From: Perognathus longimembris pacificus
Lineage: Eukaryota > Chordata > Mammalia > Rodentia > Heteromyidae
DNA: 64,000 bases
Reading direction: 5' to 3'
NCBI RefSeq assembly: GCF_023159225.1
Contig: NC_063169.1
Span: 52,973,934-53,037,933 of the forward strand
The notes under the pieces are model-generated. The model did no database searches. It was not told the origin of the DNA and saw only the letters and a program-made list of their open reading frames with translations. Shown here one piece after another: positions 1-11,335 of this stretch. The translations under genes were made by a program, and so were the position numbers. Position 1 is the stretch's first letter. Each line of letters opens with the position of its first letter.

Positions 1-539
1 GGGTAGAACCAAATGAATAGAACTTTTAGAGATATACATTTATCAATATTGATTCTTCCAAACTACAGAGAAACCTAGTTACTAAATCTTTATTTTCAGC
101 ACTTTGGAAGTTTTTAGTATATAGATGTTATACATTATATAATACATTTATGCTTGGCTGCTATATTTTTTGTCACTGTTAAATGACTTAAAAATTCTAA
201 TTTTATAGCATTCGTTACTAGTAAATGTATTATTGCATTGGTCAGGGTCTACAATGCAATTGTACACGTACACCGCTAACATGCTTAAGGCATATGTAAT
301 TCATTATTTGCCATTAAATATGAAACTAGCTGTGGGACTTTAGAAGCCTGTATTGAAGAGGTTTCTTCCTATCCTTATAAGAAATTTCAAGAAAGAACAT
401 TTCCAAGCCTCACCTTTCCCCTTTTCTGCATTTGGGATGATCATGTAGCTTTCTTATTTAATATTTTGATATGATAAATTACATTGAGTAATGTTTTCAA
501 TGCCAAAATAACAATGTATACCTGAGATAATTACTATTA

Positions 540-1000
540 GGTTTGTTTCCTAATATCTTACTGGAGCGTTTTGAATTTATCTTCCATGGGTATTGCTTGA
601 CAGTTTTCTTGTAATATCTTGTCTGGTTTGGGTATCAGAGTAATGATTAACCATAAAAAAAAAAAACAACAACAAAGGAATAGAGAGACATCTTCTCTTA
701 TTGAACGGTCCATAAAAGTTTGCATATAAATGGTTCTTCCTCTACTGTTTGGTGCAATTTGCTAGTGATAGCTTTTGGGACTAGTTTTCTCTGTGAGGTT
801 TCTAAGAACAGATTCAATTTTTTTTAAGTACACAATATTCAAGTTCTACTTCTTTTTGATTGAGCTTTGGAAGTTTGTGCCTTTCATGTAATTTATGCAC
901 TTAATCTCAGCTTCTAAATTTGTTATGGTGAAGTAATTCATAATATTCCTTATCTTCTTAAAATTTAGATTATATTTTTATTATCAGTAAGTAGTTGTAT
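540..1000 (-). mobile_element. Ancient L1 ORF2 fragment
   Basis: On the plus strand this stretch reads like the antisense of the L1 reverse-transcriptase region: the phrase around 625-645 (tgtctggtttgggtatcaga) is a recognisable antisense L1 ORF2 signature, and the following A/T-rich text up to ~930 follows the same order as L1 antisense. No frame stays open, so it is a fossil. Edges are approximate. Confidence 0.5.
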
Positions 1001-1699
1001 AAAGAGTTACCATTCAACAAATGAGCTTATACAGTGCATCTAGATCAATGTCACTTTCATCTTCTCCCCAATCCCTCCCAAACCAACCACTCCCTTTCAT
1101 TCATATCATAGGATAGGCACTGAATTTTATAATTGCATTTTTCTCATCTTGTCTTCTTTGTCTATCTCCCTTCCCTGACCCCCTACCTTTCAAATACCAG
1201 TTTTCTGGTAGTCATTTTGTTAGACTATGAGTTTTTGTAAGGAACTATACTGTTTGAATTATCTTCTGAAAATACCACATTACAGTTAATACATTTGTGT
1301 GTACTTTCATACCTTACTATCTTTTTAAAGTCTGTATTATCTGCAGGGAATATTCTAAGTTTCCAAATATTGGTAACATATCTTCTATGCTTTTCTCGTG
1401 ATCAGTCTGGTTAGATGTGTATAAGAGTAACTTGGAGGACTTGATTGCTTAAACATTTTATGGGACCAGACATTGGCAGGCTTCTGCAAAATGAAGCCCT
1501 TGGAATGTTATATTTGCTAAGAAATTTTTATGGCTAACGCCTTGGGCCACACTAGTTTTACCAAAAAGTTAATATCAACAATATGATTTATGGTGGACAT
1601 CTGATTTGGGATTGGGGGTCTACAATCAGAGTAGCTAAGTCACACCTCTACCCATTTTTCACTGGTTGTTTTTAGGACATAGTCTTGCTTCCTGTCTCA
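1001..1699. other. AT-rich DNA with no recognisable feature
   Basis: Lies between two antisense L1 fragments and may be part of the same old element, but I recognise no motif, exon or repeat in it. It contains a pyrimidine-rich patch at about 1060-1190. Confidence 0.4.
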
Positions 1700-1990
1700 G
1701 AACTTGCCTGAGCTGCCATGGTTCTATTTTAGGCTCTAGTTGTTGCTGGGATCATAGGCACATAACAATGGTGTGAGATGAGTCTCTCAAGCTTTCCTAC
1801 CCAGGCTGGCTGGTACTGTGGATCATCCTTTTCAGTTTCCCAGTATTCCATGTAGCTTGAAATGACTGGTGTGTGCCGCTGGTCTCAGGTACAAATTGAA
1901 AAAGGGTCTCTTGAACTTTTCTGGCTGGTCTCAAAGCTTAATCCTCCTCTTCTCTGCTGTCCAAATGACTAGGATTACAGAGGTAAGCCT
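1700..1990 (-). mobile_element. Old 7SL/B1-derived SINE, probably two monomers
   Basis: Read antisense, it contains two B1/Alu-like blocks, each with the 'ccaggctggct...' core and the '(t)aggattacag' end (clearest at 1970-1982). It interrupts the surrounding antisense L1 sequence. Strongly diverged; limits approximate. Confidence 0.5.
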
Positions 1991-2029
1991 GGTTTTGTCT
2001 TCTTTAATTTGAAGCTCTATTACTGTGTG

Positions 2030-2830
2030 GTGTGCTTATCTCTCCTATAAACGGACAGTTTTATTGTAAAATATTCTTCTTTACTTTGGCTAATACTGCT
2101 CCTTCTCCTTGTTAATTTTATGTCCTAAAATATACTTTCTCAGATATCAATGTAATTACTTCTTTTTACTAGTGCATGGTGTTTTCCCATTCTGTAAATC
2201 TTAACATGTATGTCTTTATATTTAAACTAAGTTTAAATATAGTCTTTAAATAACTAGTCTTGGGTCTTGTTTTATTTGCCAATCTGGAAACCTCTAACTC
2301 GGAATGGCTCTGTTTCTACCATTTGAAGTGATTTTTTTAAAATATTGCTGAGTTAAAATATACTCTTTGGTTGCTTTCTTCTATTTGTCCTGCCTACTGG
2401 AGCTTTAGCTAGCTTCTCCTTTTCTTTTTGGGTGATTATTGCAAGTCTTACAAATTTTTAACCTGTTATCTGTCTACTTTCAATGCTATTTCACATTTAT
2501 TTTAAGAAACCTGAAGTACACTTCAGTTTATCTCCCCCCAAATTTTGTGTTGTCTTTTCACTTGTATACATATTAAAACTGCACAATTATTATTCTCACT
2601 GTAAAACTTATCCTTTAAGATGTCTTAAAAATAACAACCTTTTTATCATATTTACTATTTCTTATGTTCTTTGATATAAGTCCAATTTTTGATTGCTATG
2701 ATCTTTTCCATTCTTATAATTTCTTATAATCAAGTTTGCTGACAAAGAATTATTTCAGCTTTAAATCATCTTAAAAGTTTTTATTTTACCTGAACTATTT
2801 GTGATATTTGTCTTGTTGATATATAATTCA
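2030..2830 (-). mobile_element. Ancient L1 ORF2 fragment, continued
   Basis: Antisense L1 ORF2-like wording, for example 'ggtgttttcccattctgtaa' at 2179 followed by 'gtctttatatttaaact', matches the region after the reverse-transcriptase core in antisense. Probably the same element as 540-1000, split by the SINE at 1700-1990. No coding capacity remains. Confidence 0.45.
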
Positions 2831-2865
2831 AGGTTAATAATTCTGCATTTCAGTAATTTTGTGTG

Positions 2866-3125
2866 TATGTCAATACTGGGGTTTGAGCTGGGGCCTCATG
2901 CTTGCTAGGAAAGTGTGCTTAGCACTTGAGCCACACCGACTCCTTTTCAATACTGGGGTTTGAGTTTGGGCCTCAAGCTTGCCAGGAAAATATGCTTAGT
3001 GCTTGAGCCACACCCTGACTTTGTTTTATAATTCTGCTCCGAGTTGGCCTTGGAGTATGATCTTTCTACCTCTGCTTTCCATAGAGCTAGGATTATAGAC
3101 ATAGACCACCAAAGGCAGCTTGGTT
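2866..3125 (-). mobile_element. B1-ID type composite SINE with duplicated ID head
   Basis: Two near-identical antisense ID-like blocks (2872-2945 and 2949-3020) each run from 'aatactggggtttgag' through 'cttgc(t/c)aggaaa' to 'cttgagccacacc'. They are followed by a B1-like antisense block ending in 'agctaggattatag' near 3085-3100. On the element's own strand the order is B1 then ID. Confidence 0.55.
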
Positions 3126-3127
3126 TC

Positions 3128-3147
3128 GTGTGTGTGTGTGTGTGTGT
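3128..3147. repeat. (GT)n microsatellite, about 10 units
   Basis: Uninterrupted GT dinucleotides. Confidence 0.9.
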
Positions 3148-3282
3148 CTTCCACCCTTTATAATTAATTCATGACAACTGTTTTAGGGGGAACTGTATGT
3201 AAGTCAGAAAACATACCATAGCTAAAATGAAAGTTGGAAGAATAAAATGAAATGGGTAATCTCCCCACTACACACATTTTTT

Positions 3283-3520
3283 GGTTTGTTGTTGCTGCTT
3301 ATGGCACTTGAACTGAGGCCCTGGGCTCTGTCTCTGAACTTTCTGCATAAGGTTAGTGCTACCACTTAGAGCCAAATCACCAATTCCAGTTTTCTGACGG
3401 TTAACTGGAGATAAGAGTCTTACAGATGTTAGTGCCTGGGCAGACTTTGAACCTCCATTTGCAGATCTCAGCCTCCACAGTAGCTAGAATTTCAAGTGTG
3501 AGCCACCAGTGTTTGGCAAT
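3283..3520 (-). mobile_element. B1-Geo composite SINE
   Basis: Plus-strand text runs Geo antisense (gcacttgaactgaggccctgg ... gccaaatcacc, 3301-3380) then a 7SL-like antisense block (gttaactggagataagagtc ... tagaatttcaagtgtgagccacc). The sense order is therefore 7SL-like head then Geo tail. Diverged, no clear target-site duplication. Confidence 0.7.
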
Positions 3521-3545
3521 TTTCCTCATATTAAAGAAAAAAATC

Positions 3546-3702
3546 AGGTTGGGCACTGATGGCTCATGCTTGTAATTCTTCTTCATCTCTAATTAATCAC
3601 CAAAAGGCTAGAAGTGAAGCTATGGTTTAAGTGATAGAGCACTGGTCTTGAGCATAAAAGGTCAAGGATAGTGCCCAGAGCCCCAAGCTCAAGAGTATAC
3701 AC
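3546..3702 (+). mobile_element. B1-Geo composite SINE, internally deleted
   Basis: Starts with the 7SL-like 'ggttgggcactgatggctca' head, jumps after ~40 bp to 'tctctaattaatcaccaaaa', the junction before Geo, and then reads through Geo (gaagtgaagctatggtttaa ... agtgcccagagccccaagct). About 80 bp of the 7SL part is missing compared with the copy at 3729-3960. Confidence 0.6.
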
Positions 3703-3728
3703 GCTCCCCCCGCTCCTCCCCACACACA

Positions 3729-3960
3729 CATTTTTTGTTAGTCGTGGGGCTTAACTTAGGGCCTGGGCACTGTCCCTGAGCTCTTTTTGCTTAAGGCTAG
3801 TGCTCTACCACTTTTAACCACAGCACCACCTCTGGTTTTCGTGTGGCTAATTGGAGATAAGAAGCTCACAGACTTTTCTGTCCTGGCTTAAAACCCCAAT
3901 CCTCTGTTCTCAGCCTGCTGCATAGCTAGGATTACATGTATGAGCCACCAGCACCTGGAT
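3729..3960 (-). mobile_element. B1-Geo composite SINE, nearly full length
   Basis: Best copy of this composite in the window. Antisense Geo (gtcgtggggcttaacttagg ... ccacagcaccacctctgg) is joined to antisense 7SL-like sequence (ctaattggagataagaagct ... tagctaggattacatgtatg). It faces the copy at 3546-3702, so the two form a diverged inverted repeat. Confidence 0.78.
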
Positions 3961-4109
3961 CTATTATATTAACCATTTCTGTACTAATTTAATTTTTACA
4001 TTTAACATTTTTTACTGTGTGAAATGTAATTCAGTGAGATAAAGTGAAGTTTTAATTACTCTTTTTCTTCAAAAGCAAAATAAACACTAATAATACTAGT
4101 TCTTAAGGG

Positions 4110-4235
4110 GTTTTGTTATATTTTGTTTTATTTAAGACAAGGTTTAGCTTGTATGTCAGGTTGGTCTTAAATTTGAGATTCTCTTTTGTCTCTACCTCCT
4201 GAGTGCTGGCATGATAGGCATGCAACATCATATTC
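4110..4235 (-). mobile_element. B1-like 7SL monomer
   Basis: Antisense B1 pattern: 'agacaaggtttagcttgtatg', 'caggttggtctt', then 'ctcctgagtgctggcatgat' and 'aggcatgcaac'. Single monomer, diverged. Confidence 0.55.
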
Positions 4236-4714
4236 TGTCTTCAATACTATTTCTTGAAGTATTTATATGAAAACATCTAGAAGTGCTATAATTCCTATTT
4301 TTAATTTTAAAGTTTATCTTCTTCATAGTCTTTGCCATTAATTCTAGTCTACATTTTTCCATTTAAATAGAGTTCATTAGAGATCTTTTTAGTGCATTTT
4401 TTATGCAGAACAGAAATTTATTTCATCACATCTTCTTTAATACTTGCTAACAAAACTGAACTTGTTTCACTGTGAAACTATACATTTAGAAAAATCTATC
4501 TTGAGATTGTTTGGGTTTTTGTAGTTTGTAGGTATTTGATGTTTACCTTATTTTTCTACTTCTAATATTTATAACAGATATTGTTTCTAGATATAATACT
4601 TGGTTTTTACATATTTATGATTCACCTTTAAGTAGATCTGCATCAATTACCTAAGTTAGCATACTGGACTGTCAATAGTGATTATTTGTTCTCTTTACTG
4701 CAAGCATAACAGCG

Positions 4715-4915
4715 TAGCAGTACAACAGACCTGTCATGAACACAAGTTGTGAAATCAGAACATGGATTTCATTATGATTATTTGTATGATCCTGAGTAAT
4801 TCCTCAGTCCCTGTCTTTTAGTTCACCAAAGCATACTGATTACATATGGTTCTTCTGGGAATCAGTTGAGTTAATGAATGTAAATCACCTAGTATTATAA
4901 TAGACACAAAGTTTT
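4715..4915 (+). mobile_element. MIR-like ancient SINE
   Basis: Contains, in MIR order, a 'gatcctgagtaattcctcag' segment and a 3' part with 'aatcagttgagttaatgaat'. Old and diverged; called by layout rather than close identity. Confidence 0.45.
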
Positions 4916-5364
4916 ATTTCAAACAAAAAAGGGCATTCTAGTATTATTTATGTTCTATAACCTGTTATGTTTACCAAAACATCAGTAATATTAAGTAGTT
5001 AAGATGAAACAAGATCTTTCCTCTACATTCATAATTTAAAGGAAAAATCTGTAAGTATTCACAGGTCATTCACATGTTACTTTCCCTCTTCAAAGAGAGC
5101 TATGATAGAAGTATTAAAATTGTTTATATCACAGGTATTACCTCTTCCCTATTCCACTAGTACTATCGGGAACACCTGTTATTTCTTTCACTTTTGGTCA
5201 TGGAAGAATCTCAAATTTGTTTCTCACGTCACTGATTAGATTTTTTTCATGGTCTCAACTCCAGTTTAGACCTAGCCTATCACACACAAAATAAAACAAA
5301 CATTGTTCTCTATCCAGACAGGTCCAATCTCTTCAACCTTACTAAAAGAAATAACACTGAATTG

Positions 5365-5600
5365 TGTTTAAGAGAACAGATTCTCAGATTATCAATGAAT
5401 CCTGTTTTTCACCATTTACTATGTAACTTTAGGCAAGTTACTCGGTATCTGTCATCTAGTTTCCTTATCTACTGAGATAAAAACCTCATAATTCTGCTCT
5501 TTCATATGAAATGAAAATAACGTGCTTATAGTGTTTAGAAGACTGCCTAAGAGACAAGACTCATGTAACTTAGTCAATGAAAGTAGGCATTCTTACCTCT
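5365..5600 (+). mobile_element. MIR-like ancient SINE
   Basis: Shows the MIR core order: 'tatgtaactttaggcaagtt', then 'agtttccttatctactgaga' and a 3' segment with 'gtgtttagaagactgcctaa'. Confidence 0.5.
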
Positions 5601-6486
5601 TCCACTTCCTGGAGTTAATCATTTCAAAAATACTTGTTTTCCTCTAAGCCCTCCCTATTTTGAACTAGAGAATTTTTCCTATTTTCTTTTCCCTGTTATA
5701 TTTATTTCTGGAAGCACGTCTGTTTAGGTTTGGTATCTGTCAAAGCTTGGGAGATTATACCTAGTGACTTCACACTTCTGTGCCTTCAACATCTAAACTT
5801 AACTTTAGGTAAATGGGTATAACTTCTGCTCACTTTCTGGTTATCTACTTCATGTAGAATTCTTGGCCTAAACTTTTAGCATCTTGTTCATGGGTTATCA
5901 AGTCCATGGTGGTACCACACTACATACTTGTACCACTAGAAAAAAACACAATAGAAAATATTGCTGTGCTTTACAGCTGTATTCACTATGGAAGATAATC
6001 TGTTCCATTCTATCTCTAAACTGGTGTAAGTGGTAATATGCATATTATAAACTCTCATTTGCTTCTGGCTAGATTCTGGCCAATGTTACTACTTATGTTT
6101 GCATTACCTGAGCATATATAGTACAGTGATGCATACCAGACAGAATAGTTTCATCTTAGCATAAATATAGAAAGTGGTGAAACTTGCTGAAATTAAAACA
6201 TGGGATATACAATTTACCATGAAACTCTTTCAGAGAAAGACTGTGTAGGACATGTGAGAATTTAGTCAAAGAACTCTATATGCATATATGCAAATAAAGC
6301 AGTGAAAATTTTGAAATTAAAAGAGGTGTTTGATTGGGGTATATTGTAGGTATGTATGGAAATAGCAAAATCTTCCTCTCCCCTTATCGAACTAATGCTA
6401 AGAAAAATCTTTTGCAAAGAGTATTAAGATTGAAAGTTTATAATACTGATCATTTCATATGCTTTTAGGCTAACTGTAGACTTTGA

Positions 6487-6723
6487 CATTAAAAATCTTT
6501 TTTTGTTGTTGTTTTTTTTCCAGTCCTGGGCCTTGAACACAGTGCCTAAGCACTGTCTCTGGCTTCTTTTTGCTCAAGGCCAGCACTGGGCCACTTGAGC
6601 TACAGCGCCACTTCTGGCCATTTTCTATATATGTGGTGCTGAGGAATCGAACCCAGGGCTTCATGCATACAAGGCAAGCACTCTTGCCACTAGGCCATAT
6701 TCCCAGCCCCCATTAAAAATCTT
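6487..6723 (-). mobile_element. IDL-Geo SINE, full length with 13 bp TSD
   Basis: The duplication 'cattaaaaatctt' occurs at 6487-6499 and 6711-6723. Between them, from the plus-strand left end, are the T-rich tail, antisense Geo (cagtcctgggccttgaacac ... cagcgccacttctgg) and antisense ID-like head ending 'ctaggccatattcccagccc'. The head retains a B-box-like 'gaatcgaacccagggc'. A lineage-specific, relatively recent insertion. Confidence 0.93.
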
Positions 6724-6928
6724 AATCGTAATGATTTTTGAAAAAAGGAATTTTTGTGAGTATACACACAAAAGATTATGGTCAAAGGAGAAAAGGTACA
6801 ATTGAAATAGTAAGACAGGTATTAAGAGTGAATAGTGTACTCATTGTAGATGCTATTAGGTTTTATAAAACTAGTGGAATCAAGTTGTATATAATGGCTA
6901 TTTGTTTGCAATTGTTTTGAGTTTTGTA

Positions 6929-7255
6929 TTTTTTTTTCTCTATGTGTAGTACTGAGGTTTGAACTTAGGGCCTTATGCTTACTAGGCAAGTCTATACCAC
7001 TTGGACTATGGCCTGAAACCATTTGGGTTGTTTTTCTGATAGGGTTTGTGATTTTTACCAGGCCTGGCCTTTTCTACAGTCCTACCCATGTCTCTGGCAT
7101 GGTTAGGATTACAGGTGTGTCCTACCATACCTATCTTTTTTATTAAGGGTAGAAAAGTCACAATAACTTTTTGCCTGCTTGTTTGAAACTACAATTTTCT
7201 CAAACTCCACCTCCTAGTAGCTGGGATTACTGGCACAAAGCACCATGATAAGCCA
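6929..7255 (-). mobile_element. B1-B1-ID multimeric SINE
   Basis: Plus-strand order is antisense ID-like (ttgaacttagggccttatgc ... taccacttggactatgg), an antisense B1-like block ending 'atggttaggattacaggtgt', then a second ending 'agctgggattactggcac'. The sense order is therefore B1-B1-ID. Confidence 0.6.
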
Positions 7256-7697
7256 AGTTCAGTATTTATAATCCTTTGAAGTGTGCCTTAAACATAAAAC
7301 AGATAATTACTGCTCTAAAGCCATTGATTCCTCATGGTACCAATGCATATATAGTAACAGAATTAAGTTTCAATAAAATAAAGCCATTAAATATTGAAGA
7401 TATTAATTCCTACATTGTTCACAATTCTGAAGTTAAAAATATATTCTTGAAAAATGTGATATGGTAGTTTGAATTTCCTCATCTGTTTTGGTCATCTTTA
7501 CCAATGTATCTAGTTCTTATAGGACAGCAGCACTCAAGACCTTATAAATAGGAGTGATATAAACTTTTATTTCACCATGTGTTACCAATCATGACATTAA
7601 CTTACTGTTTTAATTTTTGAAATTGCTTATAAGCTTGGTACAAAAATAATTGTATGCATATATTTAAGTCACCACAACTGAATGATCAATTACTCAC

Positions 7698-7822
7698 TGA
7701 GATGTTTTCTCTAGATTTGGCAAGTTTTTTCCTGAGTTTTTTTCTTTCACGTATTAGATCACTGTGGGCCTTAAGTAATTCTTCAAAGCGAACTTTGGTT
7801 TTTATTTTGGCTTCACTCTCAA
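7698..7822 (-). CDS. Internal coding exon of an unidentified coiled-coil protein
   Basis: On the minus strand a pyrimidine-rich acceptor (tttatcttttgtag) precedes 125 nt of open sequence, followed by an excellent donor (gtgagt). With two bases completing a codon from the previous exon, it encodes 41 residues starting [10 protein letters not shown], with REFELL-like text written as [16 protein letters not shown], and ending in KSRENIS. Lys/Arg/Glu-rich with Leu/Ile at heptad-like spacing and no Pro or Gly, this is a typical coiled-coil segment. It enters in phase 1 and leaves in phase 0. The other two frames and the antisense frame show nothing protein-like. I cannot assign it to a family. The only promoter-like region that could serve it is the CpG island about 6 kb upstream on the minus strand, which carries an RFX X-box; that link is inference. 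A chance open segment between chance splice sites is the main alternative. Confidence 0.62.
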
Positions 7823-7829
7823 CTACAAA

Positions 7830-8929
7830 AGATAAAGACTCCTGTCATGTTCTAAACAATTCAATTACAACAAAACCTAAATTACTATTATGTTAAGGGA
7901 TAAAGTCTTATAGATACCTGGTGTGTTTTTATCTATATGACAGCTGAGCAGTCCCTCCTTCTTAAAATACTTTTTCTTTTAGTTCTAGTGAATCTCAATC
8001 ACTTCCATCTCTCTTTCCTTTTTGGTCACTTCCTCTAAAGGTTTCCTTTGATAAGTTAATGTTTTACTGGTAATGTTCAATACTATCTACCACTGTTGGT
8101 CACAAGGCCTTAGAGAAGTGACTTGGAATCTCTAAACTTCACTTTCCTTACCTATAAAGCCACAATAATTCTATCAAAGATCAATCTGCAAGTATGCCCA
8201 ACTTACAGTTGACATTTAACTAATATTATTTATTCCTTTAAAACACAAAGCAGATCCTGTTATTCCCTAAATTACTGCAGATTTCCCATTTACTTAGAAT
8301 TAAATCCTTCACATACTCATAGGATTCTTCATCTCCTGACTTGACTACTTTCCCTTTCAAATCACGACAAATGTCCCCTGGATATCTCCATCTTGCTTCC
8401 TTTTTCATAGCTCTTTTGTCAGAACAAGTTCCTTCTTGTATGAATGTAGTTTCCTCTAACTCCTCAGCTGACTGGTGGTGAGCTATCTACTGTTGCCTCT
8501 AAAACAGACCATAGATGTATGGGTTGGATTTATGGCAGGCCCATCCCCCTGGGCCTTTCATAATGTCAGTTTGCCAGAGCAAATTGTGGTCCCGAACCAT
8601 AGCCAGGCCTCTACCTGTAGGCTATTGGCACTACAGGGGTTGCACAGAGGAAAAAAAAGAAAAAGAAATAAACAAAATGGACCATAGTCTGACAAGGTCT
8701 AAATTTACCTATTTTCACTTAGTAGGCTTATTCTTTGCCATATAGCACTTAATTCAATGGAGAATATATAATTACTTGCAAATCTATGTTTGTCTGTATC
8801 TCCCATTATACTAGCTACTTCAGGGGTCTTTAGCTGCTAGCACCAGGTCTGGCTGTCACAGAGTAGAGAGTTAATAAATATATTTCAATGAGTAAATGGT
8901 GAACAAACAAATGAATGACCTAGTGAAGT
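7830..8929. other. Intron-like DNA with one MIR trace
   Basis: No exon, RNA gene or young repeat seen. At 8095-8165 the text 'gagaagtgacttggaatctc...tcactttccttacc' looks like a MIR 3' half on the plus strand. A pyrimidine tract and AG on the minus strand near 8640 is not followed by a credible open segment. Confidence 0.5.
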
Positions 8930-9050
8930 TATGGGCAAACTATGGCTATTGGCTAGCCATCTGATTTTGTAAATAAAGTTCCACTGAAACCAGATGTGCT
9001 CATTTAAACAAGAATTATTATATCTGTTTTCACCTTCCTGATAGTCAATT
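8930..9050. mobile_element. Ancient hAT-type DNA transposon remnant
   Basis: The words 'gggcaaactatggctattgg' and 'tttgtaaataaagttccact' match a widespread mammalian hAT/Charlie-class repeat as I remember it. Short and diverged; the subfamily cannot be named. Confidence 0.4.
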
Positions 9051-10529
9051 CAGAAGAGATTAAGTCTAAAATATATACTATTTTATTTAATGATATGTAC
9101 TTTGTTCACTAATTTGTTGAAGTCTCCCTTAAAATATATAAATTGTGAACACAAATTTTATAGAGGTCTTACCAGTAGTCATGTCTCAGGATTATGGTGA
9201 GCACTGATAAATAATGCAAAACACTGACTCACTCAGTATCCTATTAAAACAAAAAGGATTTATTTTTAATATGGAACTCAGAAATAAAAATTCTAAATCA
9301 TGCCTAGATTATGCCATGACAATTCCACTATTTTCCCAGGTTTCAAACAGTAACACTACATTCTCTTATTCCAATCTTTTGCAAATTATTTGAAAAATAA
9401 TTCTAAATCTGATTTAGACTCTAAATCAGTTTAGAGTCTGAAACTAGTTAATCACATTTGAATAAGATATTTATACATTTGAAACAAATGAAATCAAGGA
9501 AAATAATAAATACCTAAGTATGCAAACACATGTTTAAAGTATAATAAATGTAGAATATTTTAATGTGCTTTGTCCAACTATTTTAAGATTAGCTTTTCCA
9601 AGAATAATTACTAAAACATATTATTAGCAAAATACACTTGTGGATAGCAGTTAGATAGCAAATTTAAATGTTTTGGGTCCTTTCCTCAGGAAATTATGTT
9701 ACAACAGAGGGTGGTATAGATATGTGTACCATTTTTCTCTAATAAATACCTTGATATTTGTATCAGTGCTATGTATCCAATCACGGTAAACTCAGCATAT
9801 ATATTCCTAAATTGCCAATTTTACTTAAATATGGCGTATGTATCTAAAATGAACATATTAATACTCACATGTGGGCATTATTCATATATTTTTAATACAA
9901 CTGAAGCCTGTTTTTAAAAAAGAAGGTCATATTTTGAGCTGGCTCGGACATTATTAGCTTACATTCCTGTACCCTGGGGATCCACTTCCCATTCCTCTAG
10001 CAGAAAAATCTGAGAAGAAATGCTAAAAAAGAATGATTACAGAAATATATTGCTTATGTCAGCTTGTATAAATGAAATAGATCACTAAATCCAAGGAGTA
10101 AAAATTCAAAATTTTTATCGAGAGAAGCCTGTATTTACTGTTTCTAGTATATACTGTTTCAATAAGCCTGGTCATCTATTTTCCAAATTCATGCCAAATT
10201 AGAAAGGCTTCAAAGTAAGTGCATTAGTAATTGAACCCTGGCAACAGGAAGAATTATAAAGCAAATAAACATCTTTAATACTATTCTTTGTTGACTCAGT
10301 ATGCAAGCAAACATCTGACAGCATTATGGCCATATATAAAAAGATTTACTTGTATTTTACACATGTTTTCACTATAACAGAAACTTTATATGCCATTTTA
10401 TAAATATTAAATCACTAAAGAGGCAAGAGAAAGAATCAAGAATGATTCTCATGCTTTTAGAACTAAGACAAATGGATCTGTAGTATTAGCTGTATTATAA
10501 CATAGTATACTGGATAGTTTAAAAACTCA

Positions 10530-10960
10530 AGTCCTAGAATTAATTTCCCTAAAGCCACCTGTGTGATTCTGGACAATTTACTTTCTCAGCTGTTACATTA
10601 GCCTGACTATAACTCCTCAGAGGTTTGCAGTAAGGGTTAAATGATTTAGAAGAGTACTATTGGCAGAACAAACATTAATAAATATTAGCCATAATACGAA
10701 TTAGGACTTCTTATACAGGGAGTTTAGTGTGAATATGTATTGAGTATCTGAGACACACTGAGCAACACTGAGCACGAACTTCTTTATCAGATCCCTGTAT
10801 TCCAACCTCAGTTATACCTGTCAGAAAATTAATCCCCAGAGACCTAACTGCCTAATTTGTCAAAAAAGAATAACAATAGTAAATCATTCACAGGCTTTAT
10901 GAAGATTCAGAATATGCAGATAAAATTCTTGTCACATTACCTAGCACTTGGCAAGCTTTC
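10530..10960 (+). mobile_element. Two MIR-like ancient SINE fragments
   Basis: The first (10530-10695) has 'tgtgtgattctggacaattt' followed by 'gcagtaagggttaaatgatt'. The second (about 10840-10960) has the 3' half only, with 'cacattacctagcacttggc'. Both are in the same orientation. Confidence 0.42.
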
Positions 10961-11089
10961 AAATGTACATATGGAAAACAGTAACAACTATCATGGTATT
11001 ATTATTACAACAATAACAATCCTATTATGTTTAACACAATAAATAATGGAATACATTAACACAGCAGGAATATCTCTGCTGAAAATTTG

Positions 11090-11335
11090 AGAGGTGTTTA
11101 TATAAATTACATAATACATATATAATCATTTATACATGTACATATATGTAGGGAAAGTACCTTTATACATAAATATATGTTCATATAAATTAAAAATATA
11201 TTAAATATATTCATATATTGTAAAATATTTATTCATATATTATAAAATATTTATTTTATACATAAATGTTTATAGACTATATAAATTATATATTCATTTC
11301 ATATATTATACATATATTCATGTGTGTTTGTAACA
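11090..11335. repeat. AT-rich low-complexity tract
   Basis: Dominated by imperfect 'tatataa/catata' and 'attcatatattgtaaaatat' repeats. The block ttcatatatt(g/a)taaaatattta is repeated at about 11210-11252. Confidence 0.8.

Noticed and set aside
8590..8660. Possible minus-strand exon after a long pyrimidine tract
   Set aside because: The acceptor is good, but the following open segment before a donor-like gtagag is only ~16 nt and no reading frame connects sensibly.
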